DNA of 22,264 nt, taken from positions 1 through 22,264 of the IMG/VR virus record IMGVR_UViG_3300027704_000182; one strand, written 5' to 3'. How positions within the stretch are numbered: position 1 is the stretch's first letter; each line of letters opens with the position of its first letter. The notes beneath the pieces were generated by a model that was not told the DNA's origin, did not search any database, and saw nothing but the letters and a program-made list of their open reading frames with translations. This DNA is from a virus. Below, piece by piece: positions 8,901 through 16,621 of this stretch. A program made the position numbers and the translations under genes.

Positions 8901-9220
8901 CTATGATAGAAGGATTAAGGGCAAGACCTAAATTAAGAGTTTGCTATATAGATTTAAAAATAACAGATATAACGAAATTAGACTTTAGAAAAATGGTTTA
9001 TATTGATGGGTGTTATTATAGAATAATAAAAGTTGTTGATTATCAACCACATAAAAACGAGCCTACAAAAGTTGAGCTGCATCAGTTTAATCCCGGAGTT
9101 GGTTCAGTACTTCCAACATCAGGTGTTTGGATAAATAATACATTCACAAATAATAATGGTGGTGGTGGTACTAATGGAGGAGGGGGGCCGATTCCTGATG
9201 ATGATGGTGCTTATGCTTAA
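5951..9220 (+). CDS. Tail-tip/hub-like protein with inserted carbohydrate-binding-like module
   Basis: At 1089 residues this is the second largest protein here. Residues 1-18 (IELLQDRENVRI) and 162 onward form a beta domain with the motif GSYSKTFQVPATANNN (197-212) that I recognise from tail proteins of Bacteroidota phages and prophages. Near the C-terminus (995-1046) is the usual partner motif, LDFRKMVYIDGCYYRIIKV followed by EPTKVELHQF. Between the first two strands sits an extra segment (about 22-159) that starts NSEF..TGW and ends with LEITYLRIYRT, the look of a CBM4/9-like jelly roll. The tail ends in a Gly-rich linker (about 1070-1080) and DDDGAYA. Role inferred as baseplate hub or tail-tip scaffold that positions receptor-binding parts. 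Followed 14 bp later by another module-bearing gene. Confidence 0.6.
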   Translation: MAKDISIELLQDRENVRIGEQMLSNSEFSTSTGWTSPALSSTDAFTFNGYQLIKMTTGLGAARATILCDFVEGYEYECEVAVKNYNRNGQFLLANHGANNANISVLSSTIVPANAPGTGNSYGYYSAKWIQGSGQNTKLSVYANDGVKLEITYLRIYRTAVDKSSVFGIIDASTTEDFPLSLNFSVNDPSNIDARKGSYSKTFQVPATANNNIVLKNFGIPNSTHQDAQLYDKIPCRILVGNLFSLTGLLQLQDVQRLNDKPISYSCIFLGDNLSWSTEMDGKYLSDLQLKNSTGLKLSAKEITASWSQTDATLRATGAANDSAVVYPLASYGQVNETGWDYGNGFQLFREQWEIDYMNNNSYNISQTGFLGSNQFNAVPVNDWRPLVWIYNMMHKIFNDAGYKLTSSFVETDQFKKLLYASPNFLFNNSANRMQTNSYIGNFKDNSSCSATQANLKIFDETTNVGANVANQSGLLLVEATNQAPYDPIRFGGSCGSGDGSARFQPAPGVITTTTGNQQDLTISSAASGNLWTIPIAGRYTVTTQNIMYYFNWQQSDWSGSGNFGSNNTGLTMYANIVVEKKVVANTAFYPINYIDNQSATALGGFKKSNTTHSYGGTLPTTSFTAYFNEGDQIRLTLGMAPIYEIQSPNNNFTGVTNVNIQAELFGTAYNDWTSSNGQVSIEMANPDVPVYGGEYNLQDILPKDQKQIDFVKGVAHAFNLQFYTEEFSKTVFAEPYPDFYLPPKNAIDWTHKLARNLSDTQSFIQSNWTRKLIFKYQTDDKDWRVNDMSEEYFDNIGDIYPKQVILNNTYPAGETIFENPFFAGTYDSKSFGAGVTELEDYNFYTAALWTNNVWYNSPKGYGFKPRMLYYNRMEMPVAHDPLWQGFNVENGSQTVIAFNFSRKKVQVSDVTALPQSAFVGNSNVYVNNAVYCSATFVNRYDFSTQFGLSYGNYWAADYDPATNTYSAVGNQVGLGLYSRYYESMIEGLRARPKLRVCYIDLKITDITKLDFRKMVYIDGCYYRIIKVVDYQPHKNEPTKVELHQFNPGVGSVLPTSGVWINNTFTNNNGGGGTNGGGGPIPDDDGAYA

Positions 9221-9234
9221 ATAAATTATATAAT

Positions 9235-10383
9235 ATGAGAAATTCAATAACAAATATAAATACAGCTCCCAATGGGCTTGCTCTTAATTCAGGGCTAGGA
9301 ACTATGTCTGAATTTAGTTTAGCGACTAAAGTGCCTGCTCAGTTTAATGAAACAACAACAATTAAATACACTAAATCTGAGAACTCATCTAATGATTATC
9401 TTTCTGATAATGGAGATACATCTCAATTTAGTGTAAATTCAGGAGTAGTTTTAGTAGATGGTCAAAGTTATGATAATAATTTTATAGCTAGGCATTGTCA
9501 GTTTATTGCTCCTTTAGATTGTTATATTAAAAGCATTAATGGATTTATAAATACTAATAATGGAGCTGAGTGTGGGGAAGAATCATTTATATTAAGTGTT
9601 TGGAAAAAATCATCATCAATAGGAGTTACTTCTACTGCGATAAATTTATTATTTAGGCAAACATTTGTTTTTAATGCTTCATCTAATAGTAATGTGTTAT
9701 CTATAGATGGCTCTACAGACTCTAAGGTTGGAGATAAAACATATAAAATACCTGCGAAAGAAGGAGTTATGGTTTCTATAAAAAGAGGAGCATCAGAAGG
9801 TGCTGATTTAATTATAAATGGAAATTTTTTAACGGCTACTAATCTTAATGGTTGGAGTGTATCATCAGCAGGAGGCTTTTTTTTAAGTAAAGGTCTGAAT
9901 TTAAATAGTAGACTAATAAAAACAGAGAGAGGTACAGTTTATTCAGCCTGTACACAAGTTGGAAGTATTTTTGAAATAGGTAAAACCTACAAATTAGTAA
10001 TAGAAGGCTTAAATATTACAAGCGGCTCAATAGAGTTGAAATTTGGTCGTTCCCATAATACTAATCCACCAAGACCTATTTTAACCTCATCAAACAATGG
10101 GACTTATGAAGATACTTTTATAGTCCTTAATCAGAATGATGGTTTCACTATAAATAGCAATGGCAATACAGTTGCTTCTTTAAGCAGTATATCAATAAAA
10201 GAAGTTTCATCAACTTGTCATGATATAAACGCTAAATTTACAACTATTATTGAAACTATAGATAATCAAGCTACCCTAGATGACTTTAAGTTAAATACAA
10301 TTAGTGTGGCTAGAAATAGATATGACAACACAGTAAGCAACCCTAATGCATTTAATTTGCCTAAAAAATTTAACGGAATATAG
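9235..10383 (+). CDS. Virion accessory/fiber-like protein with nested carbohydrate-binding-like module
   Basis: 382 residues, beta-rich. Residues about 85-188 (CQFIAPLDCYIKSINGF ... EGVMVSIKRG) and 328-342 (CHDINAKFTTIIETI) together resemble the complete domain of the small protein encoded at 20580-21071 (YIRMPYDCRIKEV ... SEILINL ... KDLKVYLIVCRT). Between the last two strands lies a separate module (about 190-326) that begins LIINGNF..LNGW and ends LSSISIKEV, the pattern of CBM4/9-like jelly rolls. So one beta-sandwich appears to be inserted in a loop of another. No catalytic motif is seen. Likely a tail-tip or fiber protein displaying a glycan-binding domain. The start ATG is preceded by ataaattatataat, with no Shine-Dalgarno. 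Confidence 0.55.
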   Translation: MRNSITNINTAPNGLALNSGLGTMSEFSLATKVPAQFNETTTIKYTKSENSSNDYLSDNGDTSQFSVNSGVVLVDGQSYDNNFIARHCQFIAPLDCYIKSINGFINTNNGAECGEESFILSVWKKSSSIGVTSTAINLLFRQTFVFNASSNSNVLSIDGSTDSKVGDKTYKIPAKEGVMVSIKRGASEGADLIINGNFLTATNLNGWSVSSAGGFFLSKGLNLNSRLIKTERGTVYSACTQVGSIFEIGKTYKLVIEGLNITSGSIELKFGRSHNTNPPRPILTSSNNGTYEDTFIVLNQNDGFTINSNGNTVASLSSISIKEVSSTCHDINAKFTTIIETIDNQATLDDFKLNTISVARNRYDNTVSNPNAFNLPKKFNGI

Positions 10384-10386
10384 GAA

Positions 10387-10887
10387 ATGTCAGCATATAA
10401 AGTAATAGACAAAGCATTAAAAACTGCAGGAGAATTTTACATTGATTTGCTTCAAACAGAACTTGTATTTCAGGAGCATATTGCCTCAAGAAAACTATAT
10501 TCATCTTTTAAAACTATTGTTTCTGAAAGGGGAGGTAATTTATATATGGATGTTGTAAATGATACTGAATATATGTGGTTGGTTAATGATGGAAAGAGTA
10601 GAGTGCCTGATGTTACCTTTGAAGATATTAAAGCTTGGACTCAATTAAAAGGGCTAGACTTCTCTAAGCAAAGAATTTGGAGTGTAACAGAGGAATTAAG
10701 AGAAAATTACTACACAGCAGGTGGTTTACTTGTTGCACCAAGAAGAACAGGCTTTATAGATTATGCTTTTGGAATTGCAGATTCAATGGGAATAAATCAA
10801 ATGGTAGAAGATGAGATATTAAAGCAGATAGATGTAGTAATAGGAGAAGAAGGACAAAGTAAGGCAATACAATTAACGATAAGCTAA
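10387..10887 (+). CDS. HK97 gp10-like neck/tail completion protein
   Basis: 166 residues. The layout matches the HK97 gp10 family of tail-completion/neck proteins: an N-terminal helical stretch, RKLYSSFKTIVSERGGNLYMDVVNDTEYMWLVNDGKSRVPDVTFEDI (split: RKLYSSF near 35, YMWLVNDGKSR near 57-67), then an IKAWTQLKGL helix (about 74-83) and a C-terminal GGLLVAPRRTGFIDYAF segment (about 112-128). These proteins sit at the head-tail junction in many siphoviruses. Here the gene lies just before the tape measure and after tail-tip genes, 7-8 kb from portal and capsid genes, an unusual location. Start ATG at 10387 follows tagga-aATG, with too short a spacing for a functional Shine-Dalgarno. Confidence 0.65.
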   Translation: MSAYKVIDKALKTAGEFYIDLLQTELVFQEHIASRKLYSSFKTIVSERGGNLYMDVVNDTEYMWLVNDGKSRVPDVTFEDIKAWTQLKGLDFSKQRIWSVTEELRENYYTAGGLLVAPRRTGFIDYAFGIADSMGINQMVEDEILKQIDVVIGEEGQSKAIQLTIS

Positions 10888-10896
10888 AATAAAATT

Positions 10897-13800
10897 ATGG
10901 CATTAAAAAGTAAGGTAGCGATAGAGGTAGTAATCAAAGACATTAAAAAGATTGCTGACTTAAAAAAGGGATTAAAAGAGTTAAGAGCAGAGCAGAAAAA
11001 ACAAGAAAAAGAATCTAAAACAGGACAATTTCAGTCTAAAGCAAGTGCAAAAGCATACAAAGAAAGAGCAAAGGCAATAAAAGAAAACTCAAAAACATTG
11101 AGGAATCTTAATAAGGATATGGCAGGTGCCAATAAGTCTACAAAAGATATTACTAAATCATCTAATGGAATGGCAAAGCAATTTATCAAAGGTGCTGCTG
11201 CTATTGGTATTGTAGTTGGTGCTTTTAGAGCTATAAACAGAGTTGTTAGTTCAGTTGTAAGTACATTTTCTGACTTTGAATTTGTTATGGCTAAAGTCAA
11301 TGCAGTTTCAGGTGCAACAGAATCAGAATTTTCAGCACTAACAAAATCAGCAGAGGATTTAGGTCGTTCAACATTCTTTACTGCTACACAAGTTGGAGAA
11401 TTACAATTAGCATATTCTAAATTAGGATTTACAGCACAAGAGATACTAGATGCTACTGAGGCAACTCTTGATTTAGCTACTGCAACAGGAACCGATTTAG
11501 CTAGAGCTGCTCAGGTGGCAGGTGCTTCTATCAGGGGATTTCAATTAGATGCTAGTGAGGCAGGTAGAGTTGTAGATGTTATGGCTGTTGCGTTTTCAAG
11601 TTCAGCATTAGATATTGAGAAGTGGAATACAAGTATGACTAAGGTTGCTCCTATTGCAGCTATGGCAGGATTTGAAATAGAGGAAGTCGCTGCTATTATG
11701 GGTAAGCTTTCTGATACAGGTATTGAGGCTTCTATTGCAGGTACATCTTTAAGGAATATATTCCTTAAAATGCAAGACCCTTCATCAAAGTTATCCAAAA
11801 CATTAGGTCATACGATAACAAATTTAGATGAAATGTTAATAGCATTTAAAGGACTACAAGATGAGGGTACTGACCTTACTGATGTTCTTGGTTTTATGGA
11901 TATTAGACAGGTAGCTGCGTTTTCTACTATGTTAGAGGGTTCTGATGATATTGCTACACTTAGAGATAATCTTCTTCTAGCTACAGGGGAGGGGGATAGA
12001 ATGGCAGATATGGTTGGAGATACATTGCAGGGTGCTTTCTTAAAATTCAAATCTGCAGTTGAAGGAGTTTCTATTAGCGTTATGAAAAACTTTGGTAAAG
12101 CTCTTACCAAGACAGTAGCTAATATGGCTAAACTCATGAATTCATTTGTAGAAAATGAAGGTTCTGTAAAGAAATTTACTGATGGTTTGATTACTCTTGG
12201 AAACATAATAAAGAAGGGAGTAGCATTATTCCTTTCTTATAAGATAGGTATAATTGCAGCAGGTGTAGCTACAAAAGCAATGACAGGTCTTTTGTATTTA
12301 CAAGCGTTTGGAATGGAAGCAGTTACTTTAGTTACAGGTAAGGCTACGGTAGCAATGAGGTCATTCGGTAAGGCTATGGCTAAGACAGGAGTAGGACTGT
12401 TAGTATTAGCAGTTATTGACTTAGTTTTCTATATGAATTCTTTTAACGAATCTGCTCAAGATGCCATTAATTTTACAGATGGTGTTTCAAAATCAACTAA
12501 AGATTTACAGAGTAAAGTAAAAACCTTAGATGAGTGGGAAAGAAAATTAATTGAATCAAGAAAGGTACAAAACAGATTATTAAACTCTGAAGGTAAGCTG
12601 ATGGATGAAAGTGCAGAAAATGCATATAAACTAAAAGAAGCTAAAAATATAGAAACAAGAGCAATCCAAAATCTAAATAAAGAGCTTAAATTAGAGGGGG
12701 ATGAGTTATTATCTGTTAAGGATAAAACTGAAGATGTTATTACTGCAATGAATAAACTTACTAAAAAAGTAGGGGAAAATGCATTGGCTAAATTATTTCT
12801 AGAGCAAGAAACACAGATAATAAAGACTAAAGTAAATGCAGAACAAGCTATAGCAGAACTTAACAAAGCTATGGGTGGAGGAAAGTCAGATGAAGCTATT
12901 ATTGGATTTATTAAAAGAGTTAAAGATGTTCAGGGTGGTTTTGGGATGTGGATGCACGAAATAGTTGGCTTCTTTGGTGGAGATACTCCTACTGAGAAGG
13001 CAAATAAAATTATACTAGGAATAATGGATAAGTACAGCTTAACTCTAGGTACTTTAATTGATGCAAGTGGAGAAAATTATATAGATAAGCAAACTACATT
13101 ATTAACAAATTCAATAGAAAAAGCTGCAAGTAAGCTTGATATAGGAGATTTTAAATTAGAAGATGCTTTAGCTGATTTAGAACCTGAAACAGAAGAAGGA
13201 AAGAATCAAAAGAAGTCAGCTCAGTTTGAAATGAACGAGAAGATATCAATAAGAAAGGAGGGGTTATCAAAATTATTACTAGAGGAAAAGGCATATCAAA
13301 AGGCATTACTACAGGCTAATATTGATGGAGTGCAAGACTATTTAGACCAAGAAAATAATAAGGATGAAGGCATAACTGCAGCTAATATTAAGATGAATGA
13401 TTTAATAAGAAAGCAGAACGCTCAATTCAGAGCAGAAGAATTACAAGACAGAAGGGATTTAGCTAATGATGACTTAAATATAGCACAAGAAAGTTACATA
13501 GATAAGGTAGATAGTTTACTTGTTTACCAAATCAATGTAAACAAGATAAACAAAGAATTACTAGAAGATGAGTTTAAGCTTCTAACAGAGCAGGAGAGAT
13601 TAGGAAAAGAAGGGATAGAAATACAGAAAAAATTACTAACACTTGAGCTTCAATTAACAAAAATAAACTCATCCGAAAAGGAAAGGCTTCTTAAAGAAGA
13701 ATTTAATGATAAGGTTCTTGCTCTTGAATTAGAGCAATCAACTACTATGATGAATAAGATAGAGTTTGATAATCGTATGCTTTCTTTGGAATTTGATTAC

Positions 13801-14682
13801 CTAATGGCAAGAAAGGGTTTATACGAAAAAGGTGCTTTGGAATTGATTGATATTAACAATGGTATTCTTGCAAATAATGTTGATGTTAATGAGAAACAAA
13901 AACAACTAATGCAAGAGCAGATTTCGGCTTATGGTGGAGTTGGTAGTGCATTAACAACATTAGCAGGGGATAATGAGAGATTAAATGCAGTAAAAGAGGT
14001 GGGTAACGCTATATCTGAAGCGGCAAATATAATTTCTACCATAACAACTTTAAAAGAGAATTTAAGTACAATAGCTAAGGTTGGTAAGACAGGGGCAATA
14101 ATATCCGAATCGGCAGCAATAGCAGTTCAAACTCCTTTAATATTTGCAAACACAGCAGCAGAAACTATTAGTATAGGGCCAAAAATAGCATCAGGTGCTG
14201 CAGGTCAGGCTAAACTACCATTTCCTTTGAATCTTATTGCAGTCATTGCTACATTAGCATTATTATCTAAGATAATGGGTTCATTTGCAGATGGTGGAAT
14301 AGTAGAAGGCAAGTATGAGGTTGGAGGATTAATTAGTGATGGTAAATTTGCTAACGGAGGAATGGTGCAAGGCAAATCACACGCACAAGGTGGAGAGAAG
14401 TTTGCAGTAGGTGGTAGGGTGGTTGAATTGGAAGGAGGAGAGGCTGTAATCAATAAAAAAAGCACAGCTATGTATAGGGGTCAGTTATCTCAAATGAACG
14501 CAGCAGGAGGGGGTGTTAAGTTTGCTGATGGAGGCTTACTAAATAGCCCTCAGTTTGCTAATCAACAATTTACTTCAGGTTTAAATCAGGATAGAAATTC
14601 ACAAAGGGTATTTGTGGTTGAATCAGATATAACTAATAGCCAAAGAACAGTAGGGATTCTTGAGGCTAATGCAACTATTTAA
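10897..14682 (+). CDS. Tail tape measure protein
   Basis: 1261 residues, the longest gene in the window. N-terminal Lys/Glu-rich coiled coil (about 10-95), then a phage minor-tail/tape-measure domain (about 125-345) with the signature run FEFVMAKVNAVSGAT, STFFTATQVGELQLAYSKLGF and MTKVAPIAAMAGFEIEEVAA. Hydrophobic helices follow (about 430-515), then long Lys/Glu/Leu-rich coiled coils (about 530-1010), a second hydrophobic segment (about 1105-1127) and a Gly-rich tail with ADGGIVEG, GKSHAQGGEKFAVGG and LEGGEAVINKKS motifs typical of Bacteroidota phage tape measures. It sets tail length and is thought to help DNA cross the membranes. Using the common rule of about 0.15 nm per residue, the tail would be about 180-190 nm (inference). 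Role secure. Confidence 0.95.
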   Translation: MALKSKVAIEVVIKDIKKIADLKKGLKELRAEQKKQEKESKTGQFQSKASAKAYKERAKAIKENSKTLRNLNKDMAGANKSTKDITKSSNGMAKQFIKGAAAIGIVVGAFRAINRVVSSVVSTFSDFEFVMAKVNAVSGATESEFSALTKSAEDLGRSTFFTATQVGELQLAYSKLGFTAQEILDATEATLDLATATGTDLARAAQVAGASIRGFQLDASEAGRVVDVMAVAFSSSALDIEKWNTSMTKVAPIAAMAGFEIEEVAAIMGKLSDTGIEASIAGTSLRNIFLKMQDPSSKLSKTLGHTITNLDEMLIAFKGLQDEGTDLTDVLGFMDIRQVAAFSTMLEGSDDIATLRDNLLLATGEGDRMADMVGDTLQGAFLKFKSAVEGVSISVMKNFGKALTKTVANMAKLMNSFVENEGSVKKFTDGLITLGNIIKKGVALFLSYKIGIIAAGVATKAMTGLLYLQAFGMEAVTLVTGKATVAMRSFGKAMAKTGVGLLVLAVIDLVFYMNSFNESAQDAINFTDGVSKSTKDLQSKVKTLDEWERKLIESRKVQNRLLNSEGKLMDESAENAYKLKEAKNIETRAIQNLNKELKLEGDELLSVKDKTEDVITAMNKLTKKVGENALAKLFLEQETQIIKTKVNAEQAIAELNKAMGGGKSDEAIIGFIKRVKDVQGGFGMWMHEIVGFFGGDTPTEKANKIILGIMDKYSLTLGTLIDASGENYIDKQTTLLTNSIEKAASKLDIGDFKLEDALADLEPETEEGKNQKKSAQFEMNEKISIRKEGLSKLLLEEKAYQKALLQANIDGVQDYLDQENNKDEGITAANIKMNDLIRKQNAQFRAEELQDRRDLANDDLNIAQESYIDKVDSLLVYQINVNKINKELLEDEFKLLTEQERLGKEGIEIQKKLLTLELQLTKINSSEKERLLKEEFNDKVLALELEQSTTMMNKIEFDNRMLSLEFDYLMARKGLYEKGALELIDINNGILANNVDVNEKQKQLMQEQISAYGGVGSALTTLAGDNERLNAVKEVGNAISEAANIISTITTLKENLSTIAKVGKTGAIISESAAIAVQTPLIFANTAAETISIGPKIASGAAGQAKLPFPLNLIAVIATLALLSKIMGSFADGGIVEGKYEVGGLISDGKFANGGMVQGKSHAQGGEKFAVGGRVVELEGGEAVINKKSTAMYRGQLSQMNAAGGGVKFADGGLLNSPQFANQQFTSGLNQDRNSQRVFVVESDITNSQRTVGILEANATI

Positions 14683-14701
14683 TAATTAAAAAAATAAACA
14701 A

Positions 14702-14902
14702 ATGTTTGTTAGTAAAAAAGTAAAGAAAGATAGAATAGATACCTGTAAAAAATGCGACTTTTATAGAAATTTCGCAATGTTAAAATATCCTAAATGGACT
14801 AAGGGAGCAAGGTGTGGAAAGTGCAGTTGCTTCTTAGATGCTAAAGCAACTCTTACTAAAGAGTATTTCGGAGAGTGTCCTTTGGATAAATGGAAAGAGT
14901 AA
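14702..14902 (+). CDS. Small zinc-ribbon-like protein, 66 aa
   Basis: A 66-residue basic protein with six cysteines: C15-x2-C18 (DTCKKCDF), then C38-x2-C41-x-C43 (ARCGKCSCFLDAKATL) and C59 in GECPLDKW. The two CxxC pairs form a likely zinc site. Small proteins with this CKKC ... C(G)KCxC ... CPxxKW pattern are common in tail regions of Bacteroidota phages, but their function is unknown to me. The strong spacing of cysteines and its place between tape measure and two other small genes argue for a real gene. Starts 19 bp after the tape measure stop in an A-rich leader (aaaaaaataaacaaATG). Confidence 0.75.
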   Translation: MFVSKKVKKDRIDTCKKCDFYRNFAMLKYPKWTKGARCGKCSCFLDAKATLTKEYFGECPLDKWKE

Positions 14903-14920
14903 TAATTAAATAATAATAAT

Positions 14921-15241
14921 ATGGACTACAGCTCAATAATTAAAGGTTACACAGAAGAAAAAAAAGATTTAATCGTTCAAATGGCTAAGTCAAATAAGGC
15001 AGATATTGGTTTACATAACCTGTATAACAATGCAGCGTTAGGTTTATTTTTTAGACTATGGGCAGAACACTTCCCAAATATAAAACAGGAAATTTCCTGT
15101 AAAGGTTGCAGGGACTCAGTTTGTAAATTCTTTCATAATATAGCTGATTTTATTTCTAGTCAAAGATTAGCAAAGTTAGATGAATTTAAAGAGATTACAG
15201 GCAAAACCAAAAAATCTAAAAAATCTAAATCTAATGTCTAG
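14921..15241 (+). CDS. Hypothetical protein, 106 aa
   Basis: I do not recognise this protein. Mainly helical, with a central IKQEISCKGCRDSVCKFFHN segment (55-74) holding C60, C63 and C68, which could be a small metal or disulfide site, and a Lys/Ser-rich C-terminus (KTKKSKKSKSNV). The start is preceded by taataataatATG. The 3' end overlaps the start of the next gene by 8 bp (ATGTCTAG), which suggests coupled translation. It sits in a three-gene cluster of small proteins between the tape measure and the head module, so a role in morphogenesis or its control is possible but not shown. Confidence 0.7.
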   Translation: MDYSSIIKGYTEEKKDLIVQMAKSNKADIGLHNLYNNAALGLFFRLWAEHFPNIKQEISCKGCRDSVCKFFHNIADFISSQRLAKLDEFKEITGKTKKSKKSKSNV

Positions 15242-15551
15242 GCAAAATAAGTCTGATATAGTTTACGAGTATATTTTGTTAGCTGAATCTGAAATAAAAA
15301 AAAGATGGAGTGAGCCAACTACTGTTGATGTTTTAAGACATCTTACAGAAAGAGGAATAGTAGAGCCAAAAAGATTAAGGAATTATATGATAATATATGA
15401 TTTTGATTGTATGCTTAGGTTCAATGAGGGAAATAGAACTCATACTTTTATGGACTTATCTATAAAATATGATATATCAGAAAGACAGGCTCAAAGCATA
15501 GTTTACAAAGAAAGAATCAAAGAAAGAGCTACTGTAAATATCACTTATTAG
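15234..15551 (+). CDS. Small helix-turn-helix protein (regulator or DNA-binding factor)
   Basis: 105 residues from ATG 15234. An earlier in-frame ATG (15180) lies deep inside the upstream gene and would add only an unlikely Lys/Leu/Asn-rich leader, so the ATG in the 8-bp stop overlap is preferred. Residues about 72-95 (FMDLSIKYDISERQAQSIVYK) read as a helix-turn-helix like that of Mor-type or other small DNA-binding proteins. No other domain is seen. It is the last gene before a 55-bp gap that holds a possible promoter for the head genes, so it could be a late regulator; a small-terminase-like DNA-binding role is an alternative, although the large subunit is 15 kb away. Confidence 0.65.
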   Translation: MSRQNKSDIVYEYILLAESEIKKRWSEPTTVDVLRHLTERGIVEPKRLRNYMIIYDFDCMLRFNEGNRTHTFMDLSIKYDISERQAQSIVYKERIKERATVNITY

Positions 15552-15576
15552 AATTTGTTCCAAAAACTTCGTAAGA

Positions 15577-15601
15577 TTGTCATAGTATAAAATTATTTTT
15601 G
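15577..15601 (+). promoter_or_regulatory. Possible Bacteroidota-type promoter before head genes
   Basis: TATTTTTG at 15594-15601 matches the Bacteroidota -7 element TAnnTTTG exactly and lies in the 55-bp gap before the protease gene. The only nearby TTG (15577-15579) gives a 14-bp spacer, shorter than the roughly 17-23 bp usual for -33/-7 pairs, so this is weaker than the promoter at 18425. If used, transcription would begin about at the protease ATG (15607), giving a leaderless or nearly leaderless mRNA. Confidence 0.35.
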
Positions 15602-15606
15602 TTTCC

Positions 15607-16602
15607 ATGAATGAAAAATGGTATAACATAAATTCAAAAGCATCTAAAGTTGTTGATGTTTATATTTTTGATGAGATAGGAATGGGTGGGGTAAATGCTC
15701 AAGGATTCATTGAAGAAATCAAATCTTTTAAGGACTCCCCAATGAATTTGCACATTAATTGTGTGGGTGGAGATGTATTTGATGGAATGGCTATCTATAA
15801 TATAATAAAGAAAAGGACTGCAACTACTACGGTATATATTGAAGGTATTGCTGCAAGTATGGGTAGTGTTATTGCGTTAGCTGCTAATAAGGTTGTTATG
15901 GCAGAAAACTCTTTATTTATGATTCACAATGCTTGGGGTGGAGCAATGGGAGAGGCTAAAGAAATGAAAAAAACAGCAAAGCTTTTAGATAAGATTAGTG
16001 GAGAGATTGCTGACATCTATGTTAAGAAAACAAAATTACCTTATGATAAGGTAAAAGAAATGATGGATGAAGAAACTTGGTTAAATGCTGAAGAAGCATT
16101 AGAACTAGGATTTATTGACTCTATCTCGGATGCTATTAAAGTAGCAGCCAAATATGATGTTTCTAAGTTTAAAAATATAACAAACAAGGAAATTAAAACT
16201 AAATTAAGTATTAATATAAAAAGTAAAAAAATGACTGATGAGTTAAAAGCTTGGTTTAATGGAAAAGTTGAGGACATTATCGCTAGAGTAAAAAGTGAAA
16301 ATGTTGAAGCTGATTCTAAATCAAATGTTGAGGTTACTATGTCGGATGAAGCTGAAATTTTAAATAAATTTTCAGATTTTGAAACAAAAGTAGCAGAAAT
16401 TAGTGGGTCTGTAACTGAATTAGAAGGAGAAAAAGAAACTCTTACTATGGAAGTTGAAAGACTTAATGGTTTATTAAGTAAATCAAATGCAAAGGGAACT
16501 GAAATCTCTACAGATGGCGACCCTGCAGTAGTAGTAGCAAATAAAGTAGAAGATGGTAATGCTTCATTTTGGAATGAAATGGTAGCAAAAATAAATTTAT
16601 AA
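15607..16602 (+). CDS. ClpP-like head maturation protease with C-terminal scaffold-like region
   Basis: Residues about 10-180 are a ClpP/SppA-type serine protease: an NCVGGDVFDGMAIYNII segment (51-67), the nucleophile Ser84 in GIAASMGSV, the catalytic His107 in FMIHNAWG, and an acidic DEETWLNAEEAL stretch (154-165) at the place of the third triad residue, whose exact identity I leave open. It would trim capsid and scaffold during head maturation. Residues about 209-331 are a separate acidic, helical coiled-coil region (ELEGEKETLTMEVERLNGLL, 271-290), ending FWNEMVAKINL, the look of a scaffold or delta domain. The capsid gene follows 19 bp later. The combined protease-scaffold gene recalls lambda C/Nu3. 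Start ATG 15607 is the first that covers the whole domain. Confidence 0.85.
   Translation: MNEKWYNINSKASKVVDVYIFDEIGMGGVNAQGFIEEIKSFKDSPMNLHINCVGGDVFDGMAIYNIIKKRTATTTVYIEGIAASMGSVIALAANKVVMAENSLFMIHNAWGGAMGEAKEMKKTAKLLDKISGEIADIYVKKTKLPYDKVKEMMDEETWLNAEEALELGFIDSISDAIKVAAKYDVSKFKNITNKEIKTKLSINIKSKKMTDELKAWFNGKVEDIIARVKSENVEADSKSNVEVTMSDEAEILNKFSDFETKVAEISGSVTELEGEKETLTMEVERLNGLLSKSNAKGTEISTDGDPAVVVANKVEDGNASFWNEMVAKINL
16231..16602 (+). CDS. Possible nested scaffold protein (internal start in protease gene)
   Basis: Met209 of the protease gene lies at the exact boundary between protease and scaffold-like regions. Its upstream sequence (aagtaaaaaaATG, 16221-16233) is the same kind of A-rich leader seen before the capsid gene (aaaataaaataaaATG) and other stand-alone starts here, and is unusually A-rich for coding DNA. 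Initiation there would give a 123-residue acidic coiled-coil protein, MTDELKAWF to the shared stop, in the manner of lambda Nu3 nested in C. This is inference from context and start sequence; a purely fused protease-scaffold is the alternative. Confidence 0.5.
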   Translation: MTDELKAWFNGKVEDIIARVKSENVEADSKSNVEVTMSDEAEILNKFSDFETKVAEISGSVTELEGEKETLTMEVERLNGLLSKSNAKGTEISTDGDPAVVVANKVEDGNASFWNEMVAKINL

Positions 16603-16621
16603 TAATTAAAAATAAAATAAA

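Noticed and set aside
9150-9215. G-rich stretch encoding a Gly-rich segment as a repeat or structured DNA element
   Set aside because: It is best explained as a flexible protein linker at the C-terminus of the tail-tip protein.
3815-10383. Diversity-generating retroelement variable region in the receptor-binding-like proteins
   Set aside because: No reverse transcriptase gene or template repeat is present and no A-biased variable repeat with a C-type lectin end was recognised.
11031-12866. Several minus-strand open frames inside the tape measure gene, and others opposite capsid, protease and portal genes
   Set aside because: They lie wholly antisense to well-supported genes, have Ser/Ile/Leu-rich composition expected from reversed coding DNA and no start context of the type seen here.
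15180-15233. Earlier in-frame ATG for the helix-turn-helix gene
   Set aside because: It would overlap the previous gene by 62 bp and add a Lys/Leu/Asn-rich leader; the ATG at 15234 in the 8-bp stop overlap is far more natural.
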